From the NCBI GenBank assembly GCA_030704615.1, contig CM060732.1, positions 22,010,001 to 22,074,000 on the forward strand: a stretch of 64,000 bases of DNA. Reading direction: 5' to 3'. Positions 46,263-57,099 of this stretch are shown in pieces (position 1 is the first letter of the stretch; every line of letters starts with the position of its first letter). The translations under genes and the position numbers were made by a program. The stretch is from Takakia lepidozioides. Its lineage: Eukaryota > Streptophyta > Takakiopsida > Takakiales > Takakiaceae. The notes beneath the pieces were generated by a model. The model searched no databases. It worked only from the letters and a program-made list of their open reading frames with translations, and was not told where the DNA came from.

Positions 46263-49200
46263 GCAAAATATCAAGGTAAGTCACAAGTCATACTACTGGA
46301 GTGCGCCCCTCACAAAGGTAGTGCCTACTCCCTATGTTTCCGTCCAAACTGGGCGCTGGGTCTATGGCCACAAGGCTACAGCAAACAACATTCTCACTGC
46401 AGCAAACTAGGAACAGGGTCTATGGCCGCAAGGCTACGACAAACAATGTCGCATGAGTACATTCTCACAGCAGTACCTCTGTTCACCAATTTCAAAGTCT
46501 TGAGGCTGAGCCTAGAGCACTGGCCTGGCCCTGTTGGGGTCAACTGCTGGGCAGATCACACACAACAGACTGATGCTTGTGTGGCTATCTAGAGGAAATC
46601 TGGAAAGCCCGAACAAATTGTTTATATCAAGGTAAGTCCCACTAGTGGAGTGAGCCCCTCCCAAAGGTAGTGTCCGTTCCCTCTTCTTCTGCCCAAACTG
46701 GGTGCAGGGTCATGGCCGCAAGGCTAAGGCAAACAACATCTTCTGAGTACATTCTCTCTCTCAGACACACGCATGTTGAATAAAATAGAAAAAAGACACC
46801 TGCCTTACCAGAACTCCCACAGGAGCAAGGGCCTTGGTGATGCGGGACCGCCATGATGGTCGGATATCACACAAAATGAGGTTTTGATTGGGTGTTATCC
46901 GCACATTCAGTTCGAATTTTTCTATGACCTGCCTTAAAGCTGCCTTCATCTCACCCTTTATCCGCCCATTCTCAACATGAATGCCGAAAAACAGCCGTCC
47001 ATCTCCCTGCAACCATGACAAAACTCATTCATTCAAATAAGGGACCAAGATCACACATATTAAGCAGTGCAGTTGCACCCATCTTGCTCTTTAACGTGAA
47101 ATAAATGATGAACTTTCGAGCTTTAGTGTTATAAGCTGGTCTCTTTCTTTGCTAATTAATACCCCTAAACTAGTTGCCTTTGCTTTACGTAAAAGCCTGC
47201 ACAGACATTCGCAATTGGGGGAAATCTTTGCGGTTCACCTTTCTCACTCAGTATGATTATGCAAATTTACTTGAAAGTTCAGTATAGTAAGGCTCAAATC
47301 ACACTTTCGAGCCAGTGTCGTGTTGAAAACTAAACAAAATGATACCTGTTCATGCCAACCCAGGTAGCTCTGGAACTCCCAAGGGGGGAGCTCCTTGAAG
47401 GGCTCAAATGGTTTTCCATAATATTGCTCCACCACTGACCGGAACTTCTCAATGCCCCAGTCGTCAAGCAGGTACTTCATTCGAGACAAACGGCGGTCAT
47501 CTCGGCGACCATAGTCACGCTGTGTAGCGACTATTGCCTTCACAGCATATAGTATATCATCTTTATGAACAAAGCCAAGAGGTTCAGCCAATCGAGGAAA
47601 AGTGTGTTCCATCCGATGCGTCCTCCCCATCCCTCCTCCAACCTGCCCATGCACCAAACAATCCTCTCAAACAGTCCATCTCATGAGAAGGCCCCACCTC
47701 CCTGCCACGTATTATAATTGCCTCAGCAGAGAATGATCTCACTCTCTTCACCCTTCCTCCCTGTCTCTCTCTCTGCCCCGTGCCCTTCTCCCCCTATATG
47801 TGACAGGCAGTGCAGCCACAGTTACATGTGTCACAACTGGGAAAGGGAGAGGGATACAGTCGCTGTGCTGACATCAGCATCATGCTATGTGGCCTTACAA
47901 TCCAGGCACGAGCAATGCAGCACCAATTTAAAATATGCTATTTGCAAGCACCGCAGCCATCTCAGGTCAAGTTTCCATATTCAGCCAGGTTGCAACCCCA
48001 CAAACGACTCGAGGAGAGCGTACACTGTGGGAACAATGCCCTCCAGGTTGAGTCGTAGCCAACCTATACAGGGGGCACCTGTTATATTAGGGGCACACAA
48101 CCACTTACCCCCCTACACAAGAAGAGGCATTTCAAGACATTCTAGGACATACTATGCTCCCAATGCAAGCACTTACATATATGTCATAGCCTTGAAGCTC
48201 CCCGGCCTTGTCAGAAATTGTGACAATTCCCACATCGTTGGTCAAAACATCAACTGAGTTATCTGTTGGAACAGTGACTGCAATCTTAAACTTGCGTGGC
48301 AAAAATTGCAAACCGTAGATAGGCTCTGGAGACCCTTCAAAAATGGTACCATGTGAATTGTCGTTGCGGGCTTCTACCACATCTGGAGGTTCAGCAGACA
48401 TTATTTTCTCACCATCAACCCATAAATCATAGTAAGCTCCAGCCTGGGGAGCCAAAAGTGCTGCTAATTTTTCAGCCGTCTCCTGAGCATGTAGATAATC
48501 ACTCCTTGAACTATAAGGTGCAGCTGGAGCAAGGACATTCCGGTTCAGATCACCGCAAGCACCAAGGGTGGAACCCATATTTCGAATGATAGTGCCAATC
48601 ACTGTCTTCAAATTATGCTTCAAAACCCCATGGAGCTGAAATGTCTGGCGGGTGGTCAGTCGCAAAGTCCCTATTCCAAACTGATCAGCAAGCTCGTCCA
48701 TCACCAAATACAACCGGTTTGACACTTTGCCCGAGGGATTCTTAGTCCGCAACATGAATTGATAGGACTTGTTCCCAGGGCCCCGAATTTCACGGTTATC
48801 CTGCTGATAGCTGCCATGGAACTTAATCAGCTGGACGGCATCCTCGTTGACGTTGGGCGCCTCTGTCTCTAACTGATCCTTCAGAGGAAAGCGTAAATAA
48901 TCACTGTGCTCTTTTATTATCTCCACTTTGCTCCGCTTGGCCGGCATGGTCGTTGGGGGTTTTACTGGCTGTACAAGGAAATAAGCCCAAAAACATGGTT
49001 AAGAAGATCCACCATGAAGGAGAGGAGTAGGGTTTAGTGACAGGGGAAGAATATGGAAGCCTCAAGACTGAAACTTCAGATTTTGGAAGCGGGGATGAGA
49101 AAAGAGAGACACTCACCAGCAGCTATGGGAACAGATAATGAAGAGAACAAGCACCGCCTCATCAAAAACCCACTATTGGCAAGGGAAGCCAGGTCATATC

Positions 49201-49458
49201 TTGCTAACACTTAAAGGCTATGGAAAACCATACCGCAGCCACAGCTCGAATGCTCAAATTGCCAGGGAGAGCAGGACAACCCGATTCCTGAAATTGACGG
49301 GCCATGTGCTGCAGAGCCTTGCCGACCTTCAAGCCTTCGAAAGTTCGAAAAGGAGCTGGGCCAGCGCTCATAGCCGTGGCAGAACGAGGCGTAAGGCACT
49401 GGTCCGGCGCAACCGCCATCACTCCCGCTGCCCCTAGCAGCCCTAATGTCTGTGCCAT
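44218..49458 (-). CDS. SIR: Ferredoxin-sulfite reductase, plastid, 8 exons, 705 aa
   Basis: Exons (all phase 0, GT-AG): 49458-49234, 48968-48177, 47642-47346, 47006-46809, 46066-45932, 45468-45352, 45153-44995, 44412-44218. It catalyses six-electron reduction of sulfite to sulfide with ferredoxin in plastid sulfur assimilation. Exon 1 (75 codons) is a separate transit peptide exon. The mature part starts near PAKRSKVEI. The first half-domain has [26 protein letters not shown] and [14 protein letters not shown]. The siroheme-[4Fe-4S] ligands are all present: Cys519 and Cys525 ([14 protein letters not shown]), Cys565 and Cys569 ([17 protein letters not shown]). After the usual end (about residue 655) an extra 50 residues follow that resemble a ribbon-helix-helix. 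Introns are 0.2-0.8 kb; intron 4 carries LINE-B fragments. No frame defects: intact. Confidence 0.95.
46209..46253. repeat. CT-rich microsatellite in SIR intron 4
   Basis: CCCTCTCCCTCT followed by an uninterrupted CT run, then CACACACACA. Confidence 0.8.
46265..46765 (+). mobile_element. Two LINE-B 3' fragments in SIR intron 4, antisense
   Basis: 46265-46475 reads [15 protein letters not shown], equal to the end of the LINE-B ORF at 35.4 kb ([10 protein letters not shown]). 46484-46765 repeats the terminal region from the PLFTNF codons, with CACACACAACAGACTGATGC and TGAGTACATTCTCT. Both are on the plus strand, opposite to SIR. Confidence 0.8.
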
Positions 49459-49527
49459 CCTTGTTCCCCCAACACTCTCACTCTGTGCGGACCCAATATA
49501 GCTTCCTTCTTCCTCCAACCAACCTCC

Positions 49528-49535
49528 CTTATAAA
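49528..49535 (-). promoter_or_regulatory. TATA box of SIR
   Basis: Minus-strand CTTTATAAGGG lies about 70 bp upstream of the SIR ATG, leaving room for a short 5' UTR. No other motif was assigned. 49540-50080 upstream is A/T-rich from about 49790 and holds no gene. Confidence 0.6.
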
Positions 49536-50081
49536 GCCTCCTCTCTTTCTATCGTTCTCATCACCTCTGACATACACACTCGGTAGTTTCGTCGTTTCTT
49601 TCTCATAGGCTGCGCACACCATACTTACTTTGGGTATTCCCGTTAGTTAGCCGGGCGAGCTCGTGAGACCTGAAGGGAGCCGAGCGCAGCCCTGTCCCAC
49701 GTCCCACGTCCCACATGCAGCGAACGGCGTTGGTGGGCCCGCACAGTTTTCTTTTCGGTGTTGCTTTGTAGTTTGTACCAGTGTCGTGCGGGTAAATATA
49801 TTTTTGCTACCCCCTAGGTAAAGATTTGACACAGAAATCAGAGGATTATTTATCCTACGAGCAAGGGTAAATTATTTATATGTCCATTTATTTATCTTAC
49901 GGGTAAAGGTACAGGCCAATATTTTTGACTGGATAAGGATAAATGTTGGGTATGGTTAAATGATTTACCCTTTCGTGTTGAGTAGTAGGCTTTGTAAATT
50001 CACTGGACGTTAAAGAACCTTTACTCTAACGATGACCGAAGGTCAGAAGCTAGTTTAGTGTAAAGCAGGAATAGGGTGCCA

Positions 50082-51000
50082 TAGTGACACGTCATCGTCA
50101 CCACGTTTCGTAGACACATCATCGTAGCCAGGTCATCGTAGACACGTCGTCGTCGTCAATTTCTTTGGAATCTGCCCGGAATGCCTGCCCGAAAAACGCC
50201 AATGGATTCATCGCTCCAAGTTTTTCGAAACTGCCAAAAGTGCGCGTTTCTTGATCTTCTTGACCGCGGGAGGGGTTTCATAGGCCGATCGCGATTCACA
50301 GATGGAGACGTTCACAGATTATGAGCACACAGCAGGAGCTCTCACGATGGTGGGACAACCGCAATCGCAAAGTAAGGCTTTTCTTAATGTACTATGTGAA
50401 GAAGTTTGTCCATCCTGCAAATGTGGGCTCTTAGTACCATGATTTGGTATTCTTCCTGATGTTTACAAGGTTCTTCGGAGATTCAACTTGGTCTTAGCAG
50501 GCCGTGTTCCAATCTCTGCCTGCTCAGCTGCACCGTGGTGGTTCTCACATATCAATCCGACATTACTGACTACAGACACAAGCAACACACATAGAGGTTT
50601 TTTTGGGTTGATGGTCGACCAAATCCTCCATAAGTCATGACACAAGGTCAAGGACAATATGGTGAGGGCACCTTCTTCTTCGACCTATTTCAGCCTGTTT
50701 TACCCTCTCATCAGACTCGGCCCTGACAAGTTACTGCTGTTGTGGCAGCAGGAAAGTATCCAGAAACAGGTAACAGAGACAAGGAGAGGTTGTGGAATGA
50801 ATACTTTTCTGACCCCGGTCAATGGTGGGACAATGGAGGCAAAAGGTGAATGCCTGCTGGATTACAGAGAGTAGCACATACAATTGAGCATAGGAACTAG
50901 TGTGATAAGTTGAGTTGGGTGTTTCCTAGAACAAATCTAGGCTGTCATTGTCAGCTGATAGCAGCAAGACAAGGATGTATGTATGATATGTGCAGAGGCA
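50082..51000 (+). repeat. Dispersed family copy 3 leading into a PPR gene
   Basis: Matches 14977-16200 in order: CACGTCATCGTCACC, ACGATGGTGGGACAACCGCA, GAAGAAGTTTGTCCATCC, then ATAGCTGAAGGAGCAGGGAT. Here it joins the PPR gene below without a break, showing that the family is 5' sequence of PPR genes. Confidence 0.6.
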
Positions 51001-51715
51001 TGGATAGCTGAAGGAGCAGGGATAGCGTGTGGGTGGACAGATTCATCCAGAGCTGGAAAGCATGTGCACACTCACATTATCCAAAGTGGATTCACACCAA
51101 ATATTGTTCTACTCAACACCCTTGTCAACATGTATGTTAAGTGCGGGAGCATCATGGATGCTCACCAAGTGTTCAACAGAACGCCTCAACGATCTTTGAT
51201 CACGTGGAATATAATGTTGGCAGGATTTACCGAGCATGGGTGTGGTAGGATTAATGCTTTGGAGACCTATGATCAAATGTTGCGCGAAGGGGTGAAGCCC
51301 AACTACATCACGTTTGTGTGCATTTGCAAATTCGTATGCAAGCTTGGCAGCTCTGGAAAAGGGCAAAGAGGTGCATGGTTGCATCACCAAAGCTGGAATT
51401 GTACCAGATGTGATTCTGAACAATACCCTCGTGGACATATATGCCAAATGTGGGAGCATTGAGGATACGGTGGGACTGTTCAAAAATATGGCTGAACGAG
51501 ATTTGGTGTCGTGGAACGCGATGCTTGCAGGATCTGCACAGCAGGGGCGCAGGACGGAGGCCTTGGAAACCTACGAGCGAATGATGGGGGAAGGGGTGAA
51601 GTGCCACCACATCACGTTTGTGTGCGTTTGTAATGCTTGTGCAAGCCTAGCAGCCCTGGAAAATGGCAAAAAGGTCCATGGTGACAATCATCAAAGCTGG
51701 AATTGTACCACATGT
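50998..51715 (+). pseudogene. PPR gene cut off at a CACTA-type terminus
   Basis: Frame 1 (50983-51330) reads GKHVHTHIIQSGFTPNIVLL, NTLVNMYVKCGSIMDA and ALETYDQMLREGVKPNYITF. After an indel near 51325-51340 frame 2 goes on with SLAALEKGKEVHGCITKAGI, LVDIYAKCGSIED and RDLVSWNAMLAGSAQQGR. The paralogue at 18.4-20.4 kb shares nearly every module. PPR similarity stops exactly at 51715, in the middle of a module, where CACTACAGG begins. The rest of the gene is not found in the window. Confidence 0.85.
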
Positions 51716-52345
51716 CACTACAGGAAAAGGGGGGCCTTTGCGATGCCCGAGCCACGCCGAAGCGTCGGGAAAACACCCTTTCCGGGCAGGGGGCAGGCGC
51801 AGAATTTGCGATGCCCGGCCGTCGCCCGGCAGTCGCATGGGCGTCGCCAAAATGACGTCGCAAAAATGCGACGTATGGGGGTCGCGAGCCCCCGCGACTA
51901 CCGGACGTCGCTTTTCAGGTCGTCCGCGCCGATGGCAGGGGCCTCCGTCGAGCGACGTCTCGTCGGCGCGGCGTCGCATCCCTTTTTTTTTCTAACCTGC
52001 CCGGGAGTCCCATCCTAAAACCCAAAAACACGTGGCGTAAGCCGGGTGGTACGCCAAGCAACGCCAATGCGTCGCTGCAAGCGACTATTGGGCGTGGCAA
52101 AAAAAAAAAACATGAACAGGAGTCGGCTCCACCACGCCCGGACGTGGGTTTTGGCGACGCTCTGGCGTCATTTATTTTTATATTTAATATATATAAAAAG
52201 ACGTGGCGGGCTACGTGACGCCAGGGCGTCGCGGCTTGCGACCGCCAGACCAAAAAAACACGTCGCAGGGGGTGTCGGGGGTTGCCGCCCGCAAATGGGA
52301 TTTGCGACGCCCGCCCAAAAAACAAGTCGTCATTGGCGACGTCCG
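51716..52345. mobile_element. CACTA-like left end with GCGAC-rich subterminal region
   Basis: CACTACAGGAAAAGG at 51716 matches the usual plant CACTA terminus (CACTACaaGAAAA). The next 630 bp is very G/C-rich with many TGCGACG, GTCGC and GCCCGGC motifs on both strands, as in CACTA subterminal repeats. Open frames here are composition artefacts. The matching right terminus (TGTAGTG) was not found by 64 kb, so the element's extent is unknown. Confidence 0.65.
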
Positions 52346-52365
52346 GCAGTCGCGAGGGCAGCCTG

Positions 52366-52440
52366 GGGGGGGGGGGGGGTTGGGGGTTGATTTTGGGGGT
52401 GAATTGGGGGTGGTTTTTTTTTTTTTGCCTGGTTTTGTTT
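52366..52440 (+). repeat. G-run tract
   Basis: A run of about 13 G (from about 52366) followed by several runs of 4-5 G, then 12 T; could form a G-quadruplex on the plus strand. Confidence 0.6.
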
Positions 52441-52897
52441 TTGGGGATGAGAGACCTTACAGTTCCATTTCTCTAGCAGGTACACAATTGAGCAAGCATG
52501 AATCGAGGGTGAGGACGGTGCGACACATGAAGAAGATGGAAGATGGAAATATAGAAATATATTTACAGGAAATGAGCTGAAAAACTCACAAGGGTTCAGT
52601 AGGCTGACCCTGGGACCTACATGGACTAAGACTAGTCATCCTCATCCTGATGACTCCGTGCCCTTTGCTAGAGCACCTAAAGGAGGCGGCGTTCATCTAA
52701 GTCCCACAGAGCTCTCATCCAATCCTTGGCCATGACCCCCGACCTCATCCATATTAGTGCCCTGTAGTGCACTCATCCCCTCCGTGTTGGCCATGTTCTC
52801 CATGAGGGATTGCCAACCATGCTCCTTGGCGTAGTTGTACTCTATCGGAGATGGCTTCCTCTCAAACGCGCGTTGCTACACATGCCACAAATTAAAA

Positions 52898-54565
52898 TCA
52901 GTTCTTCGCGATGATGGAGCCAGAAAGAAGACATAACAAAATCCATAGGGAAATACGACTTACAAATCGCAAGATAAAACCCTTGGATCCGCCGGCGCCC
53001 CACTTGTGTGTGGATTCGTGCTTGTCAAGGCGGATTGTTGTTGCTTCACGTGCCCGGTCAAATTTGGCCTTGTTTGCGGCATCAGTCTCCCGCAATGACA
53101 TCCCACATACCCCCCCCCCCCCCCCCCCCCCCCCAACAATTAGTGAATTACACACATACGTTACATTGAATCCACCTCATTAATGCACATGCAACAAATG
53201 GAAGGTGACATGATTCAGGATTTGCCAACTTGTGTAATTCCATAAGGTGGTTTGGGTATGGCCCCCTTTTCCATTGCCCTCCGAATGATCTGTCTGGCAC
53301 AGTACCTCCTGTCCTTCAAGTTTCGCCCCACCATCTCCATCACCCTTGTGTCACTCCAATTGCCCGGAAGCCGGCGGTCTAACTCACGGGCATACGCCCG
53401 CTTCGCACCAAAATGCTGATCAGCCCACTCGATGTGCAAAGGGAACCACCTCAATGCGAGTTCGAAGGCTGGCTTCTTCATAGCCTCCCAGAACGCACCG
53501 CAGGGGTCACCATGGCGATTCACCTCAACCGGTGGCACCACGATCTTTGCCAACTCCACGTCATGTATCACCAAGGGCATGTTATTCTTCCCACCCTCTC
53601 CCTTCTTTGTAGCCTCCTTCCCCTGCTCCTTTGTTACCCCACTGCCCTCCCCCGCATGCACACTCACCCCTTCCTCTCCATGGGACTTCTTCTTCTTCTT
53701 CTTCTTCTTCTTTTCCTTCCCCTTCTCCACGACCATCTCCTTCCCCTTCCCCGCTACTTCCTCTCTCTCCTTCTCCCTCTCCCTTCTCTCTCTCTCCTTG
53801 GCAGCCCCTTTATTGATTGTAAAAGGGATCTCGGGAGATCGAGGCCTCTTCTTCTTACCTTTGGTATTCGGGTCCTTCATGAACACCACGTGCTCTCCCT
53901 CATTGGCAACCCCACTGGACTACACCAATGAGGCCAGCCATGTTGCTGCCTCCTGAAGACAAATAACCCCTCCAAATTCAAAAAAAGAAACAAACAACAA
54001 AGAAAATCATGCATGCAAAGGAAATGATAAAACATGGAACAAGGTGCGACAGTTGTACCTTTGCAAGCTTGTCCAACTCGCCCCCGGTGTCACCCAATGT
54101 GGCAGGAGTCCCCGCTTGCCGGATGTGCCCGCTCTATCCCCTCCCGGAGCGCCACTGGAAGTAGATTCCAGATGTGGAGCATAGCCGGCAGCGGTGCCCC
54201 GTAGTCCAGGCCCTTCTTTGCTGACCGCTCAGGCTCAGGGGGCGGCGTCGCTGATCGGCTAGGCTGCTCCGAACCGGCCCATACCTCCTCCTCTCCCCCC
54301 CCCCCAAATGCGTATCAGGGTAGAAGCCCTCACCCGGCTTGACTTCTTCAAGGCGCTTCGCTATCTTGGCCACTTCATTGGCCCTCCTCGTCTCCTCCTC
54401 GCTCATCGACAACAATGGGCTGGCAATGGAGGCTTTCAAAGGCCCTTGAACCTGACGTTGGGCCTTGGCAAGTGCAGCCTTTGTTGCGGAGGAAGGGGTC
54501 GCTATGGGGGTGACATCCAAAAGTTGCCCATACCAGGCCCCTTGCTTGAATTGTGATCTGTACAT
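52898..54565 (-). pseudogene. Possible En/Spm (Ptta-type) transposon gene, split frames
   Basis: Leftward pieces: 54565-54134 (SMSEEETRRANEVAKIAKRL, helical); 53889-53215, with a Lys/Glu-rich low-complexity stretch (nine Lys in a row) and then NRHGDPCGAFWEAMKKPAF, WADQHFGAKRAYARELDRRL and a basic end; and 53155-52898 with NKAKFDRAREATTIRLDK and ESTHKWGAGGSKGFI. The N-x-R ... THxxGGSKxF layout resembles the Ptta/En/Spm plant transposase domain, and the position inside a CACTA-like element supports this. The pieces may be exons: GT/AG sites exist between them but were not resolved. 54569-54808 may be another upstream piece. Confidence 0.4.
53111..53134 (+). repeat. 24-C homopolymer
   Basis: Uninterrupted C run inside the 52.9-53.16 kb ORF, where it reads as poly-Gly on the minus strand. 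Likely length-unstable. Confidence 0.8.
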
Positions 54566-54808
54566 GCTTTAGAATTCAACACTGACATGGATAGCAACTG
54601 TGAAGACCTGCCACTCACCTGATGCATCCTCACTAACACACATCTTTATGTGGTGGTTTTTGGGACGGGCACAGGTGAGGGTCTTCACTTGTCTTGATTT
54701 CTTGAAGCTTGCAGTTCCTATTCTTGCAAATGTGGGTGCTGCTGTTGCCTGCTGTTGAGTCTCTTGCTGCTTCAAAACTTCCAGCACACGGATGCAGACC
54801 TGCTTCAA

Positions 54809-56151
54809 CTTGGCTCCAATGAGGATCTACTTCTGTCCCTTACTTTGTTTGTGGTTTCTTGCAACCATATCTACATGGCAGGAGGTAGGGCAGACATGAG
54901 ACCTCATGGAATACAAATCTACCGATTTATCTACTGTTTTTTTCATGTTTCAATGCGGGTATAATGTAGCAGTCGGTACCTTGGCTGCACTGAAATTCGG
55001 CTCTACAATTTAACAAAGAAAAAAAATAAAAATCTTCGGGAGTAAAAACAAAAACACAATACTTAGATACTGAGAGAGAGAGAGAAGACTCTGGCCTAAA
55101 CCGACGTAACTAAGAGCCACTTCGCCTTATGGCTACTGCACCTTCTCAGGGGTGGGCAGACAACACACATTCTGCAAGGCCTTCATTTCACTTTGATTTC
55201 ATATAATGAACTGCAAACAGGGTTTTTGAATTACCTTTCTACCCTGGCAGAGCTGTTTTTAAGGCCCTAGAATACCACTCCAGACTTGTATCTGCTTAAA
55301 AAAACTCAGCCCTGTTTTTATTTTATGAATCCTGCTTGTGTCTTATGTCTTGTAAAACAGACATTGTGGTTATTTATAGACTACCAAGCATCACATTGTT
55401 GGGCTCTTTTTAGACTACAAACTGTTTTCTAAAGTACCCCAAGTGATCTCTTGGGACAAAAAATTGGTAAGCTCTATATGGTCTCTTAATATACTCCATA
55501 TATTGTGCTTGCCTTGCATCTCTGCTGGCCTGCAATAGAAATATCAGATCCAGATGTACCAGTATGGGTTGGCTGGAATATGCTTAAGACATGTATGTCT
55601 TACTGTTTCAATTTCAATTTTAAGTACTATATGCTTGGCTCTGGAGATTTATCTCCAGACCTGCAATCTGGGTATTTGAAATGAGATTACAATCTACAAG
55701 TATGGTGATGAATGAGATTTGTTATGAGTTGAGTGTAAAGCATTCGTAACTGAGAGTCATGCAGGATGGCAGGGCTGAATCAGGCACAATTGTTAATTGG
55801 ACACCAGACTGACGCCAGGAAAAGTACTGCCAGCACCACTACTACTGAAAGAGGACCAGATCATGGTGCTTTCATGATATGAATGACCAAGAATCCCACC
55901 CTCCCACCCTGTTTTTTCATATACCCTGAAATATAACGAGGTATTCAAATGAGATGGTTAAAAAAAAAAGGTTGTTAGATGATGCCGTGTAAAGGGCTGC
56001 ATTGTCTTTCAATGACAATGACCTTAGTGGTCTTGTCCATGTCTTGACATGACATATATATCTTCCCTCTCTTCTGTGCTGCTCTCTTTTAAGCTCCCGA
56101 TGAGATAAATTCAAGGTCAGATGGTGGGTTTAGCTGCAACATATGTCCAAC
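54809..56151. other. No supportable gene
   Basis: A/T-rich, short ORFs only; small AGAG repeat at 55073-55087. Confidence 0.4.
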
Positions 56152-56262
56152 ACCAGATATCCTAAGTTAATCGACTCTATATCTTGGAAACAGGACCGCC
56201 CTGTCAAACAGGGTAAGCCCTAAGAGAAGAGAGTAGAAGAAATTCTCAAGGATCTGATATCA
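56152..56262 (+). mobile_element. Internal fragment of LINE family B
   Basis: TTAATCGACTCTATATCTTG and AACAGGACCGCCCTGTCAAA are identical to the reverse complement of 36.1 kb inside the LINE-B ORF (RYPKLIDSISWKQDRPVKQ). Ends abruptly both sides. Confidence 0.85.
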
Positions 56263-56465
56263 AAGCAAGAGAGAAAGTGAGGGAGGAGGCGGTGCTTACC
56301 TTGGGCGTTGGAGCGGCGTTCGGGCAAACTTCTTGGGGCCTTGCGACCACCGCCGGCTCAGAAGCAGGTGCGTTTCTCCTCCACCCTAAACCCCACTCTC
56401 TGAACTACATCTCTCCCAAAGAACAAACGAAAACGGGAGGGGAAAGAGATGCTTCAAGCACTTAG

Positions 56466-56722
56466 GGGAAAAAAGCGACGCCCGGCCGTCACACGCCTGC
56501 GCCCCGCCCTTTTTTTGAAATGTAAAAATGATATTTGTGCCGGCCGGCCGTCGTTGCTTGCGACCCCTGGCCCCATAAATTAAGAAAAACACGTCGTTCC
56601 CCGCGACGGCTTTCCGTCACGGGGTGCGACCCCTAGGTAAAAAATTGAAAAAAACTCGTCGTCAAATGCGACGCGAGAGTGTCGCAGGAGGCGGCCGGCA
56701 TTTCTGGGTTTAGGGTTTAGGG
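56466..56722. repeat. Second GCGAC-rich block
   Basis: Contains GCGACGCCCGGCCGTC, CGGCCGGCCGTCGTT, ACGTCGTTCCCCGCGACGG and ATGCGACGCGAGAGTGTCGC, the same motif set as 51.7-52.3 kb. Ends with GGGTTTAGGGTTTAGGG (two telomere-like units). A 24-T run follows at about 56738. It precedes the SET-like gene. Confidence 0.6.
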
Positions 56723-57099
56723 CCTTTTGGGTTTCTTAGTTTTTTTTTTTTTTTTTTTTTTAATTATTTAATGTGGTACTGGGTTAGGGTGTTTGCTTTT
56801 CTTTATGGTGCTGGGTTTTGGATTGGCGGATTTGGTTGTGGGTCTTGGGGTTAAAAGAATAAACGGTGTAAGTATGATTCACATACCCAAAATGTGGTTC
56901 AATCTGATAATCGCAAAGCGCTGGGTCTCAACAAATTTTTCCATGGAACGAGAGGAAGGATTTATTGTCTTGGGTTCTAGCACCATAGGGATGCTCCGCC
57001 TTTGGTTACCAATTTTGAACCGAGGCTGAGGTATAGGGTTTTTTTGCCAACGGTTTTTGAGAAATGAAAGTGTTGGTGGTGTGTGTTAATTAGGATGCG

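Noticed and set aside
47718-48257. 179-codon plus ORF in the SIR gene
   Set aside because: Covers SIR intron 2 and part of exon 2 in antisense; no domain.
51612-52390. Open frames on both strands in the GC-rich block
   Set aside because: All frames are open because of base composition; no domain.
53413-53956. Plus ORFs rich in Ser, Leu and Phe
   Set aside because: Antisense to a Lys/Glu-rich low-complexity stretch.
56706-56722. Interstitial telomere repeat
   Set aside because: Only two TTTAGGG units; could be chance.
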